Positions 1-11,850 of a stretch of DNA of 64,000 bases are shown here, piece by piece (position 1 is the stretch's first letter; each line of letters starts with the position of its first letter). The notes beneath the pieces are model-generated. The model saw nothing but the letters and a program-made list of their open reading frames with translations, searched no databases and was not told where the DNA came from. The position numbers were made by a program, and so were the translations under genes. Source of the DNA: Bryopsis sp. KO-2023. Lineage: Eukaryota; Chlorophyta; Ulvophyceae; Bryopsidales; Bryopsidaceae. The stretch spans positions 3,348,001 through 3,412,000 of the forward strand of contig BSYQ01000002.1 in NCBI GenBank assembly GCA_030272585.1, given 5' to 3'.

Positions 1-85
1 ATGATACTGTCAAATAACGTGTATAGTATTTGACATGGTGGTCCCCAACTGGGCCCTGCAAAACGTTTCAGAAATTGAAAGGAGG

Positions 86-790
86 TCTAACACTTCGCCA
101 TTGTAATTTTCAGGTGTGGGAGAAAATTAAGCTTCCTGTCCAAATGAAGTCCCAGCAGCCGAGTTTTAGTCACCAGTTGGATTGGTGTATTATCCATGAT
201 AAGCATAGGATCTGGCGGATCCTTGTGCTTTTTCGAAAAAATGATGACCTGAGATTTGGGAGGGGAGAAGTTCATCCTGCATGTCCAAGCCCAGTGTGCC
301 AGCGATGACAAGATTGCATTTGGGAGCTGACTATCCCCTCTTGTGTAAGGTGAGACCACCACAAAAATATCATCAGCAAAGGCTACCGGAAAAGCTCTTT
401 GCATCCCTATGTCATTTTGAATAGTCCGTCTGCAACACCTGAGTGCTGAGTCCATGATGTATAGGAACAAGACGGGCGACAGTGGTGACCCCTGTGGAGT
501 GCCCGAATTCACCATGAAAGTCTCCCCCAAAATATCCACCTTCCTGGAGGCAACAAAGGCAGTTATCCATAATGCCAAATACCGAGGACATCCAACCTGA
601 TGAAGCCGCGATAGCAGAAAACTGGGCCAGACCGTATCGAAAGCACCGGTAAGATCCAGTGACATTCCCAATGATTATTTTTTCCGTTTCAATCCAGCAA
701 TGACCTCATCCTTCACCTCCCATACCGCATCATTCAAGGCCCGATTTGGCCGGAACCCAAACTGCCCCTCATCCAAAACCCCGTTTGATT
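86..790 (-). mobile_element. LINE reverse transcriptase fragment, decayed
   Basis: Translation on the minus strand gives the core of a non-LTR reverse transcriptase. In order it shows FGFRPNRALNDAV near 760, LDLTGAFDTV, the GTPQGSPLSPVLF block and the catalytic FADD box, followed by the thumb region ending near 87. An in-frame TAA near 680 separates the first block from the rest, and the upstream part is frameshifted. The order of motifs is that of I/Jockey/CR1-type LINEs. No endonuclease domain or 3' end is visible. It lies just outside the left arm of the large inverted duplication and is not functional as read. Confidence 0.85.
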
Positions 791-2159
791 CTCCTGTGTT
801 AACGTTTCGTTGAAATAAGCCTTAGGAACGACGGGGTTGTGTGGGTATAAATGAACGAATATGTAGGAGATTTTACGTGCGAACGGGACTTCCCCTTTAG
901 TACGGAATATTAAATGCATACCAAAAGATAGCAATTGATTTCACTACCCCTCTAGAACGAAGCTCAACCATAGTGAACTTGTAAGACTCCTTTAGACTGA
1001 ACACTGTCGGGAAAACGATGGGGGCCGGACACCTTACAAAGAGTCATTTGTTGCGAACATCATTTATGAATCAAGATAGATTAGGGAAGAAACCTCGATA
1101 GTTAAGTTCGCAATATACAAACTGAAATTTTCCAGGGATAGAACAAGATAATTTTCCGCTCTCTCTTGTTTTCTTTTCTTTTTTCGTCCACAAGGGGGGG
1201 GGGCCACGATGGGCTGAAGCCGCCCTAGAGGAAGACCCTCTCGTGGTAAAAAGTCGAAATTAATTGATTGGAACGGAATATAAGCGAGATGCTCTTTGAT
1301 AAGGACGAGTGCACAGGAGGCGATCTTAGTAAATAACTTCGGAGAACATTTGGGGACAATATCCGCAGACGGCAGGGCACCGATTTAGTGGGGGGGGGAT
1401 AGTTAAGAGTCTATCGAGATACAATGGTTCGATAAGGGAGGAAGAAGATAATTATTATGATAGAAAGAATACACAAGACGACATCTGGAAAAACAAGTTC
1501 CAAGTCGAGTAGAGAGCGAATATGATTTTTCATACGATGAAAAGAATACTCAAGAGAACATTGAGGTAAAATAGCAAAGTCGATCAAATGACAAGCCTAC
1601 CTGATATGTATGGGAAGAGATAGAGTATTCCCTAAGATGGCAATAGGATGGAAAGGCGAGTTAATCAAATGACAAGACAACCATACGATAAGGAGAAATG
1701 CTACGGGTGCTAAGGCAAGTTGACAAGACAAGAAGCTTGCCATATCTGCTCTTGTCATAGACTACATAATTTGAAGCAATCTTGTAATATGATGGCCAAG
1801 CCGAGTGCAAGACGATTTATTCAAGGCAAAGTTTTAAGGTATCACCAATATACATCGACATGATGACTCATCATTGATGAGGTCAACATCTTGAATTTCG
1901 CTAAGGCAAGCGATTGCAATTAAAGCAATTGACACACTCCTATTTTGAACTGATAATAACTATGAGAGAAAAAAGAGAGATGCCTAATATTCCCCTTTTT
2001 CTAAGCTTGTGTTTTTTTGACTTCGGTCGAAGTATTCTGACGTGTTTAGACTTGATGGGTGTATTCGGATATCTCCAATTGAGATCTATTTATAGCAACC
2101 TATTTCGTAATGTCTTTACGACTAGAGCTGTTGCGTTTCACTTTCAAGGTGTCTTACCT

Positions 2160-4500
2160 ATTCATAAAAAAAAGTAGAAAAAATTAGTACAAAGAGTAAA
2201 AAAAAAGAAAACTCTTTTTTTTTACTTCTTTTCAAATAGCTTGGCCGTTAGGCGAAATGAATACCTGAAACAATCAAACCTCCTGCTAAGGGGGGGGGGG
2301 GGGGGCGAGGTCATCTCCATTCTTTTCGTTAAAGAAAAGGAAAGTTGAGTGAAAGGCATGTTACCTCCCTTTTACTTTACTGAAAAGTAAAGGAATTATT
2401 TATTTATTTGTTTTGAGTAAATAAAAATTAGGAAATTAGAAAGAAAGAGAAAAGAAAGTCGGTCACCTGAATGCTTTCCCTGTCCTGTCTTTATATTTGT
2501 TTTTTTTGCGCCTTTGGTTCAGCTCAGCGGAAAAAAAACAAAAAAAACTCGACCATCGTTTTCTTCAGGCATTTTTTTTTTTCAGATGCTCCGATCAACC
2601 TGGGGGGAAAAAAGAAATCAAACCGTGAGGATTCTTATTTTGTTTTTGAAGCAATCAGAATTTCACTATTTATTTTGATATTTTTATTATTCGTTTGGGA
2701 AAAAGCCAGCACCTCCGCCTCATTTTTCTTATATTTTATTTTTTGAACTAGTACTCTTTTTTTCCAGTTCTGGTGAGGTCATGACGGGAAAAAAATAAAA
2801 AATGGAGTAAAAAAAAAATATAAGCCCAACAAAAAGAAAAAGCTAAAGAAAAAAGCTGCTGGAAAACAGAAAGCTTGAAAAAAGCAACTTTGAAAAAAAA
2901 AGGATTGAAAAAAAAAAGGAAGCAAAAATGTTGCTAGGGAGTGTTTGTATTCAGGAATAAATTCGACTCGAAAGAAGAATATGATCTTGAATATTATATT
3001 TTCAGGTGATTATTTCTTTCTTAACACTCCCCTCCCCCCCCCCCCAACAGTACTCACTCTTTCTTTTTCTTTTTTTCTTTTATTTTCAAAAGGACAATGC
3101 TTCGCTTTTTGCTAAACCCAGCTGGAGCAACCAAACGTTTCCGAAAGAAAAAGAAAGAAAAAAAGAAGCATATGATCTTCAATATTATATTTTCAGGTGA
3201 TTATTTTTTTAACCTTCCCCCTCCCCCCCTCCCCCCCCCAAAAAAAAACAAACTACCGAAAAAAAAAATCACCAAAAAACCCGGAAGAAAACCAAAAACC
3301 GAACCAAACACACCTTTGGCGAGGGATAACCTCAGGAGCGGCAGGCAGCCACTCTCAGCAATCTCCGTTTTTGCTGATTTCTGTGAAAACAGGGAGGTGT
3401 TTTTCTTTCTTTAAAAAAAGCATTGGTGAAACTCTGCCGATATTTTTCCTTCCCTCCCCCCCTTTTTTTTTTTAAAGAGGAAGAAAGAAAATACCTGGGT
3501 TATTTTCTGGGAAAATATGAATCTTTTGGGCAATTCCCCCTTTCAATCTAGAAAAATGTTCTGTCGGTGGGGAGGATGAAAAGTCAACCTGTTTTTTTTA
3601 CTTCTCACTCCTTTTTTTGGTATCTCACCATGACTGACTGGGAGGATTTTTTTTCCCAGAAAGTGGAAAAGCGTCGTAATTTAAAGGGGAAATAAATAAA
3701 TAAATAAAACTGTTTCTTGCTTGAAAAAAAAAAAGAAAAAAAAGTAGAAGAAAGCACAGGTCACATTTTTTTCGCAGAATCTCTAATATAAAGAAAAAGA
3801 AAAAGAAAATCAGAGTGTCCCTTATCTTCTTTTTTTTTAATTAAATAAATAATAAAATAATAAATAATAAAATAAAAAGGCAAACGGTTTTCTATTTATT
3901 CAGGGACACAATCATTTTGTTCATAATTTCCAGTTTTCATATATTTTCTTTTTTTCATAGTTATTCTTTTATTTTTATTTTTTTTTTGGGGGGAAAGGGG
4001 AACAGAGAAAAAAAAAAAAAGAAAGAAAAAAGTTGAAGAACTGTCAGGAATTTTTTTTTTCAATTTGCTTCCCACACACTTCACTTTTTTTCCCTTTTTC
4101 GTTCCCCTTTTATTTTTATTTTTTTGCTGTCGAAAACCACTGCACCTCATTTTAAAAATAATTCGAAAAAAAAAAAAAGCTCCATCCCGCTTGCGATCCT
4201 TTTCGACGACCTCCCCCTGCGCATCGAGAAAGAAAAAAAAAACAAGAAACGAGCAAGCAGTTAACAAAAAAATCAAAACACAAAGAAAAAAGAAAAAACC
4301 ACACGCAGAGCTCTTTTTTTCATCATTTTCGATTCGAAATCTTTTTCACCGGGGCGACCGCCGTTCGGCAGACCATTTTCCTTCCTACCTTTCTCGCCGC
4401 TCGTTCATTTTTTTTTCTCGACCCCTTTCCTCGTACGCACGCTTTAGCGCTCCATGTCGCGGAAAAAAAAGAAAAACCGAGAAACGAGTCTGAAAAATGA
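2160..4500. other. Homopolymer-rich tract, no gene
   Basis: The tract is made of A, T, G and C homopolymers (including 16 or more G near 2290) with AG-rich and CT-rich runs. The open frames in it translate to lysine, phenylalanine and proline runs and are not accepted as genes. The same tract exists inverted at about 42640-44900 with many small length differences, as expected of slipping homopolymers. Confidence 0.6.
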
Positions 4501-5528
4501 TCAACGGGGGGTCGTTCTCACAACCCCCCCCCCCTTAACCGTTACACGTGACGCGTTATCTCGAATGCAAGATTCGGGAGAGGAGTGGGGAAGGAAAACT
4601 GACTGGACTTTTTCTGTCCATCCGCGGGATGTGCCTGTGCGCGCATGGGGCGCCGTTCTTCCACAACCAACGATCGTTCCGTTAGTAAGCGTTCGTTCGT
4701 TCAAAATCTGAATATCCCCGACTGCTTCCACGTCTGACATGCGTGCTGCGTCAAAGACCGACTGGCGGCGCTGCTGTCTGACGGTCGATCGGCGCGGCCG
4801 CTCGTTTTTCGGGGGTGTTGAAACCACGAGAATTGTGGGAAGGACGGTTAGAATGAACGAATATGAAAGAGAGTGAACCATTGTATCGAACAACTTTCAA
4901 CACATGACATTGACGACTTTCGACGCCACAGGAACTGGCATCGACAACAGGGGTGAAAAAAAAAAGGACAGTGTTGTACCCAGGAAGTTGGTGTCGTGAT
5001 TGTGCGACAGTCGTAAGGATGAATCCATCTGTCGAATTCACTTTTTTTAACAGTAAAAAGTACGACCCTTGTTCCAACCAAAGTTCCTTGAAACACCACA
5101 AAACCGGAGTTCTAACTGCTTAAACTGCACAGAAACCACCCAACTGAATTACCCCTTTCCACATCTCCACATGGTTCGTTAATTGCCTTTTTTAAAGGTC
5201 ATTGTTGTAAGAGTTTCAACGTTACAACAACAGGGGGGTGATGCGAGCTCAGGGAATCAACCAAACAAAAATATTACCAGACATACCAGGCCTGTAGCAT
5301 CAGGGGCATACGAAGAGAAACACCCCAGCCAGCAAGTTTGAGGTGAGTGGAAGTTGCATGGCGAGCCAAACGGGCAGCATACTCGCGTTCGCCAGTTGTA
5401 CAACACTCCGCAACTTGTGAAAGCAGCCACCACCCAAGGTTAAGATTGGTTAGGTAGACCCAAATTTGTTCGTGATCCCAAACGGGTTAGGGGCACAAAA
5501 TTTAAGTACCTCCGCAACCCAAAAAAGC

Positions 5529-6383
5529 GAGCGGTCCCTCTGCCTGTCTGTCGCTGGTGAACCCTATGCTTCGCTCTGGTGGAATATCTTCCCACCAGGG
5601 CAGGCGACCAGTGATCGCTGCTCGGTTCCCCACCCCTTGGAAAGGATGCACCATCAACGCTCAGCACCGGACCAAGGACAGACACCTTCGATCCACGCTC
5701 GACAGTCCCCGCTAGGGTGACAAACAGGCGCTGCCCTGCTCGACGTTTTTTGCATCGGTTGAAGGCAGGTCATTTTTGTGCTCTGGGTTGGAGTTCGAGC
5801 GCTGGCGACAAAACCAAATGTCAGTTCTGTGAAGCTCCAGCTCACTCTGCGTGCCTGATAACGAGGTCCACAGGGTGGAACGCTGTTACAATAGAAAAAT
5901 CACTTAGATCACCACGCTGGGGGAACTGAGGAAAGCACACGCACTGCTTGAGCTTCGCCGTTCCACCCTGTGCACCTGGAAATCAGGCACGCAGAGTGAG
6001 CTGGAGCCTCACAGAACTGACATTTGGTTTTGTCGCCAGCACTCTAGTTCCACCTTAACGTCTGTAAATGGCGTGCGCTAAAATGATACAATAGAATGTC
6101 GAGCAGGGTAGCGCCTGCTTATCACCCAAGCGGGGACTGTTGAGCGTGGATCGAAGGTGTGTGTCATTGGTCCTGTGCTGAGCGTTGATGGTGCATCCTT
6201 TCCAAGGGGTGGGTCCGTTCTGGCACCTTCTCTGAGGAGTCGGCGGCGGAATGAGTGAAGTGTCAGACAAAGCGCCAGGCGGGAAACCGAGCAGCGATCA
6301 TTGGCCACCTGCCTCGGTGGGAGGACAATGCACCAGAGTGAAGCACAGGGTTCACCAATGGCAGACAGGCAGAGGGACCGCTC
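5529..6383. repeat. Foldback palindrome inside left arm
   Basis: Positions 5529-5890 and about 5945-6383 are inverted copies of one another around a centre near 5915. Both contain the word GGCAGAGGGACCGCTC or its complement at the outer end and a GCACGCAGAGTGAGCTGGAG-type word at the inner end. The right arm has a single equivalent copy at about 41975-42365. Orientation shows that 5945-6383 is the shared copy and 5529-5890 the extra one, which lacks about 60 bases. No coding function is evident. Confidence 0.75.
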
Positions 6384-7145
6384 AACTTATCTTTTGTACT
6401 GCATTGTGGCGCTTCTGTATCAACCGTGGTGGGAGCGAGCAGCTGCAGGGGTCAGAGGAGGAACAGAGAGTGGTTTTCAATTCCGTTGTCCTTCCGCTTA
6501 GCAAGAATATTTTCATGAAAATATCGTTCTTCATTGTGGAAACCATTGTTCGGGGGAGGAGGGAAATTCACATGGCCACGCTTTCTTCCTTTGGGTGTCG
6601 TTATCACTTTTTTCGACCCACTATTTTTCAGGTTACGGTGGTTTTCTGTTGCTTCATGAACGAAGTGCAATTCACAAAGCCTCCTCATAAGGGTTTCAAA
6701 AAAATGTACCACTTAGAGATGTTCTCCTGATCAGTCCTGTCGACCAGAGAAAACGGTTCTGTCAATTCGAACCGCTGAGCAAACAGCTTCAAATACACCA
6801 ACTGTGAACCACTGAAAAGCGTCATCACACAGCTTAACGATTATCGTTGGTCATACGCAACCATATTTGCAACATCCCTTGAGAATACAAAAATACGAGT
6901 TGAAATATTTGTTCAAACAGTCAGTACCAAACTATTGTATTCTAGTGCCAAAAAGCAACATAACCTAAACAGCAAAGTCAGCAAAAAAACCCTTTTAAAA
7001 ATTTTCAATAATATCCAGGTACGAGACAGTCTCGAAATGTCTATTCCTCAGGCCTGAGGAGAAAAATATTGCGCCAACGTTGATCACATGGCCTTTGACC
7101 AGGATGGAGGCCTTGCATTTAATGACACTTGGACGTCGAAAAGGT

Positions 7146-8175
7146 TCAGCCGAGAAGCTCATGCAGCTCGTTCTCGGTTTCCTCGTCACAAGGATTGAAC
7201 GGACAAGTACAAATAGTATCCTTCGCAGTCTCCCCATCCGAGTCTTTCGCGTTTTTATCGAGCCCTGTCCAAACGATCGCTCACTCAACGGTTTTCCAGA
7301 TTCACAAGATCGTTCGGCGTCGTTTACTTGTCAGTAAAATTTCACTTTCTTTGTTCAAATATGCCTCTCATATCTCGTTGAACCTCAAACAGGATACATC
7401 AAGGAAGAAAACACACATTTATTTCGTTGTTTCCTAAATGTTCTTCGCTTTGAGGGATTTTTCGCTTCGCACCTGCTCCAAGAAGAGTCTTGACAGCCAC
7501 GACACTGCCGTTCATAGCAGCCGTGCCCAACAAATTCAAAGGACCGGAGTCGGCGCCTAGCAATCGCAAAAGAAAAGCAGACCTCAGTTGCTCATCAACT
7601 GCTCCAGATCACCTCTTAAAAGAAATAAGGCAGGAAACGAAGTAGCCATAGTCGAGCATATACCCGCTAGAAGCAAGTACTCCACAACTTCAGAGTGGCC
7701 GTTCCAGGCCGCACCGAGGACCGCGTCGCTGCCAGCCTCAGACTCCAAGTTTGCCCCACGGCTAACAAACACCTGCAAATATTGAATGAGGGTATGGTTT
7801 CGTGAGTTTGTGCTGATTTCGGTTCGCAAAGTACGATTCACGTATGATATTCAAGATGGAGAACCGCCGCTTCTTTCCACCAAAGTACCACCAACAATAA
7901 GATGTTTAAAATGGTGGGATTACCTTGACTTGGTCGAGATCTCCATCGCGGGCAGCCTCCAAGAGCATCTCATCAATATCCTTGAAACCAAACACGCCTC
8001 AGCATATTTTTCTGTCATTTTTTATTGCAGCAGTGACGTTTCAATGCAACCAGAGCATTTGGCCAGAAGGTAAGGATACCTCTTGATCATCTGCTGATAA
8101 AATTGTAGAAGGGGATGGAGGTCCAGCAACCTCCTCCAGGGACGCCTCTAATACCGACTCGAGCTCCAGACCCAT
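7146..8175 (-). CDS. Small ankyrin-repeat protein, five exons (intact copy)
   Basis: Exons on the minus strand are 8175-8080, 7980-7924, 7772-7664, 7556-7473 and 7264-7146. All introns are GT-AG, and phases 0, 0, 1 and 1 join without a stop to give 154 residues. After an acidic N-terminal tail (ELESVLEASLEEV), the protein has ankyrin units recognisable by EAARDGDLDQVK, GAAWNGHSEVVEYLLLAG, GTAAMNGSVVAVKTLLGAG and KDSDGETAKD. It ends in a tail with CTCPFNPCDEE. No signal peptide or membrane segment is seen, so it is probably a cytoplasmic or nuclear protein-binding scaffold with unknown partner. An in-frame TGA lies upstream of the chosen ATG. A copy of the amidase signal-peptide exon lies about 470 bases upstream on the same strand. 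Confidence 0.75.
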
Positions 8176-8641
8176 ATCATCCTTCAGGAACGAGCGAACA
8201 CATACTCATACACGAAACAGAGATAGACAAATCTGGTAGAAAGACAAAAACGTCAAGGTGAATGAAGGACGTCCGCATACGCGCGAACGCACGTCACATG
8301 GAGAGGAGGAGTCTCGTTAGCATTCGAAGGAAACGCAGCAATGCTGAAAAGATTCTATTCACCTCATTTTGGAGTAGTTTTCTGAAATCGCGGTGAGGGC
8401 GAGCGGAGGGTGTGGAGCCTCCTGTGGACAGAAGCAAACAGATTGAATGGAGAAACATGGGGCCAACGACAGGATTAGAAAAGGGAACACCACACGCTAC
8501 GGTCGTACAAAATTAAAGCTAATGCTCCCTGCTGCTTGCTGGTGGCACACGAAAACAAGAACAAAGGCGTTTCAAGGATCCCAATCGTTCAATCTTTTGT
8601 TTGCGCCGACCTGAGCGTAGCGCTTGCGTCGGTTTGCTCAC

Positions 8642-8747
8642 CGGATCGAAGCTGTTCCGTCGATTTAAGACAAGGGAGAGCTGGCGTCGTTTCCACGATG
8701 GTAGACGCTAGTAAAAGAAGAAGCGCTATTGCTGGAGCAGTCATCAT
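8642..8747 (-). pseudogene. Copied signal-peptide exon 1 of amidase gene (left arm)
   Basis: This reads ATGATGACTGCTCC and then a hydrophobic stretch (MTAPAIALLLLLASTIVETT), and ends at a G|GTGAGC donor in phase 1, exactly as exon 1 of the amidase gene at 11379-11256. No exon 2 or catalytic exon follows in this arm, so it is an orphan exon. Flanking homology to the amidase 5' region continues to about 9245. It could still act as a promoter plus leader for something downstream; this is inference. Confidence 0.7.
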
Positions 8748-9470
8748 CGTGTTTGAGATGTCCCTTCTCGTCGTGAGCAGCTCGGCGGGAAAAGGAGGAA
8801 CTTTACCGAAAACAAGGCTTCTGAACGGGGAACGAAAAGCTGCTCAGAAACTAATCGAAAAGAGTCTGTGGTGCTGGGAAGTGGGCGGCTGTTTCCTGTC
8901 GTGGTCGTTGCGGGAGCGTTACGACGCCTTAAAAAGTCCCGCTGGCGACGCGGAGAATGGAGGATGTATGGTCACTTGTAAGACATTCATACTCGGAGCA
9001 GCTGGGGGGTATGCCCACGCTTGACCCTCACTGTACCATTTTGCGCGCACGTTCTGATCGGGTTCCGATTCGGAACTTCCGGAACCCGTGATAATGTATG
9101 AAAATTCCTCGTTTTGGTCCCCCCCCCCCCCTCCGTTTTCCGATTGTCGTTGCCCTTTGCTCAGAGCGCTGAAGCACATGCGGATCGAATTCGGCTGAGG
9201 CGCCGCTGTGGCGCTACTATCTTGGGTCGGTGGAAGGAAAACAGGTTCAGCAAAGTTTCTCGAGACTATGGAAAAATTTGTGAACATGGAGGATGGATTC
9301 CTCGAGCTTCTTCCATTTTTCTCTTGAAAAGCTAAACGTTTTGATACCCTGCGACAGTCCTGGCATGAAACATCTATTCTTGCAAACTCTTTTTACTCAC
9401 GCCCATTTCTGGCTTTATCCCCATAACGCCCGCTCAGGCGTCACCCTGTCTCTGATTCGCAGAAGAAGAA

Positions 9471-9809
9471 CTATTCAGTCGAATTGATGATAGTGGCGGT
9501 TTTTGCTTTGTGGGACCCACAAAAGCGGTGAAATACTTTTCTGCCAACGAAACCAAGTGTTGGTTCGATTAAGCAGCGTAGTTTACATTGACAGGGTTTC
9601 TTGTACATTTTTTGTGACACATCGCAATATCCCTCTGGAGAGAATCTGGGCTGGATATAACTGGTGCAATCTTGACAATCAAGCATCCGATGGCATCCAA
9701 CCTTGGATGAATAATGTTTGATGAACAAATTTGACGTCAAATAATGATCACTTGAGATAAAATTAAATGAAATCACCTCAAAAAAAGCCAACAATTCATC
9801 CTCACCCAA
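9471..9809 (-). CDS. Cysteine/histidine repeat ORF, EsV-1-7-like (tentative)
   Basis: The ORF near the inner edge of the left arm ends with a unit CQCKLRC-x3-PTLGFVGRKVFHRFCGSHKA. This resembles the EsV-1-7 repeat (spaced cysteines, a P-x-FG-x-x-G core, then FC-x-x-H) described in brown algae, other stramenopiles, some other algae and large DNA viruses. An earlier, weaker unit contains CQDC and PRFSPEGYC. Only one unit is convincing, and splice sites and start are not established, so this may be one exon of a larger gene or a relic. The family's molecular function is not well known. Confidence 0.3.
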   Translation of the reverse strand: MGEDELLAFFEVISFNFISSDHYLTSNLFIKHYSSKVGCHRMLDCQDCTSYIQPRFSPEGYCDVSQKMYKKPCQCKLRCLIEPTLGFVGRKVFHRFCGSHKAKTATIINSTE

Positions 9810-9975
9810 TCCAATCCAAAAGTAAATCGAATCAAATCAATACATCACAAGCAAAAGCCAACAGTTCATCTCCACACTAAATGAAATCGATCCATCTCAA
9901 GAAACATCTAACAGTTCCTCCCTCAGCCTGTCCAATCCAAAACAAAATCAATCAAAACTAATTCAATCAACCCCC
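9740..9975. repeat. Degenerate tandem repeat, AT-rich
   Basis: About three imperfect units of roughly 70 bases share words such as CCAATCCAAAA, AAGCCAACA and TTCATC. No coding sense is seen. Confidence 0.4.
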
Positions 9976-10323
9976 CTCGACCTTGAGATGGCCGTCCAAA
10001 AAAAGGCCTCCACCTGAATTCCAAACTATCAACAAAAACACTTCCCCCTTGTCCACATCACACTTTTCTCACATATATGAGGCCACCATTGACTACAGGG
10101 GATTTGCTAACCTCACCCATTTCTTCACTTCGTCGAGCGATTTATCGGCATTTAGTTACCATCTCCATGGATGGCAGCAATACCGGCCTAACAGCTGCAC
10201 ACTTTGTACTGGATGCAGTTTTTACTGCAATCCTAACACACTCGAAAACCTTCATCAAATATTCAAAACTGGTGCTGCGTCAGCGTATAGACACACCGCC
10301 CACCAAAACGTTGATTCAAGGGT

Positions 10324-11379
10324 TTACAAACACTCGTCGACCCCCGCGGCAATGGCTTTAGCAATAGCGTCAATCGTCTCATCGTCCCTGAGGAGCTCGC
10401 TGTCGATAGGACTGGTGAGAAACCCTGCTTCCACCAAAATTGCAGCCATTCTGGTTCTTTTAAGAACAGCTAGGACTTGTGATCTCACTTCCCCCGTCTT
10501 GATTTTGGTCTTCTCGCCCAGCTGCGTCAGCACAGCGGTAGCACACACCTCAGCCAGGTCGCCTTCCTCCACCGACGGGTCCACCAGCACCAAGGAACCG
10601 TGCGCTTCAGGAACTTGAGCGTTGTAGTGAATGCTGACGAACAGATCAACTTCTTCCTCATTGGCCATTTTCGCCCTGTCTTTGACATCGACGTGTTCGT
10701 CGTCGGTACGTATCATCAAAACCGTGAAGTCTCTCGCTTCCAGATATTCTCGCACCAGTTCGGCTGTTTCAAGATTAAGCTCTTTTTCTACGAAACCATT
10801 GGCCACGGCTCCTGGTTTTCTTCCGCCATGGCCTGCGTCGACCATGATACGCTTCTTCGACCCCTGAAAATTCGCAGATCGGGTTAAGAGTCAGAAACCG
10901 GACTGTCCGACAGAAAACAGGAGTTTGAGGGCGATCCAGCACAGGGCAATCGAAGAAACGAAGATCACAGCCGAACAAATTAGCGTTTGAACGCCTCGGT
11001 CCTGAAGTGGATGGATCCAACTCACCAAAAGCTGTCGCTGGGGTCTTTCCATGCTTTCAGAAACTTGATCGCCTGTACACCAGAAATGCTAGCGTTAGGC
11101 AGGAGAGTCAAGGCTATCATAGCGATGAGACTCATTGTAAATAGGACACTGTGCACCGCCTCCTCCAAAACTCGGCGAAGCGAAACATCTCACGAGTTTG
11201 GACCAATCTTTACGTGGCGCCGAACTGAACGTAGCACTTTTGTCGGTTTGCTCACCGGATCGAAGCTGTTCCGTTGATTTTACAAGAGGGAGAGATGCTA
11301 GACGCGTCGTTTCCACGATGGTAGACGCCAGTAAAAAAAGAAGCGCTGTTGCTGGAGCGGTCATCATCCTGGCCGACAT
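10324..11379 (-). CDS. Secreted N-acetylmuramoyl-L-alanine amidase (Amidase_3), three exons
   Basis: Exons on the minus strand are 11379-11256, 11072-11026 and 10863-10324. Donors are G|GTGAGC and TTG|GTGAGT, acceptors ACAG and TTTTCAG, and the phases join to 236 residues. Exon 1 gives a signal peptide (MTAPATALLFLLASTIVETT, preceded by MSARM). Exon 3 holds the whole catalytic domain. Zinc-ligand motifs are DAGHGG, the Glu of NGFVEKELNL and the His of SIHYNA, and the catalytic Glu lies in ILVEAGFLT, so all expected active-site residues are present. The family cleaves the amide bond between N-acetylmuramic acid and L-alanine in peptidoglycan. With a signal peptide the enzyme is expected to be exported, perhaps acting on bacterial cell walls. 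The family is bacterial and the introns show it is at home in a eukaryotic genome. The 5' region and exon 1 are copied into both arms of the inverted duplication. Confidence 0.88.
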
Positions 11380-11850
11380 GTCGCTTCTCGTCGTGTGCAG
11401 TTCGGCGGGACAAGGAGAAAACTCTGCCGAAAACAAGGCTTCTGAATGGGGAACGAAGAGCTACGGAGAAACAAATCGAAAAGAAAGTCTGTGGTGCTGG
11501 GAAGTGGGCGGTTGTTTCTTGTCGTGGTCGTTGCAGGAGCGTTATGACGGCTTTAAAGGTCCCGCTGGCGACGCAGAGAATGGAGGGTGTATGGGCACTC
11601 GTATGACATTCATACTTGGAGCGGCTGGGAGGTATGCCCGCGCTTGACCCCCACTGTACACGTTCCGATCGGGTTCCGATTCGGAGCTTCCGGAACCTGT
11701 CAAAATGTACGGAAATTCCTCGCTTTGGTCCCCCCCCTCCATTTTCCGCTTGTCGTTGCCCTCTGCTTAGAGCGCTGAAGTCCATGCGGATCGAATTCGG
11801 CTGAGGCGCCGCTGTGGCGCTACTATCTCGAGTCGGTGCAAGGAAACGAC
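11198..11850 (-). repeat. Parent copy of amidase 5' region / exon 1 duplication
   Basis: This segment aligns with 8590-9245 (same orientation) and with the reverse complement of 38292-38790. It spans the amidase upstream region, exon 1 and the start of intron 1. The right copy has lost about 120 bases of the upstream part. It is the only copy followed by exons 2 and 3, so it is probably the source. Antisense ORFs through all three copies are treated as shadows. Confidence 0.7.

Larger units (their letters stand above)
1150..9195. repeat. Left arm of large inverted duplication
   Basis: This stretch is homologous to the reverse complement of 38292-45990. Matching landmarks are the G-run near 1390 against the C-run near 45715, the poly-purine/pyrimidine tract 2160-4500 against 42640-44900, the ankyrin exons, and the copied amidase exon 1 at the inner tip. 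Identity looks high near the inner end and clearly lower at the outer end. The outer edge is soft; the inner edge is sharp near the sequence GATCGAATTCG. The left arm contains about 1.2 kb (roughly 4700-5940) that the right arm lacks. Confidence 0.85.

Noticed and set aside
3896-4493. ORFs of 126 and 142 codons in the homopolymer tract (and 42539-43102)
   Set aside because: They are lysine/phenylalanine-rich translations of A/T runs, open on both strands, with frames not kept between the arms.
8536-9024. Long plus-strand ORFs at 8536-9024, 11198-11647 and minus-strand 38428-38838 as a gene family
   Set aside because: They are antisense to the amidase 5' region and exon 1 copies; their similarity is explained by the duplication, and the sense strand gives a complete spliced enzyme.
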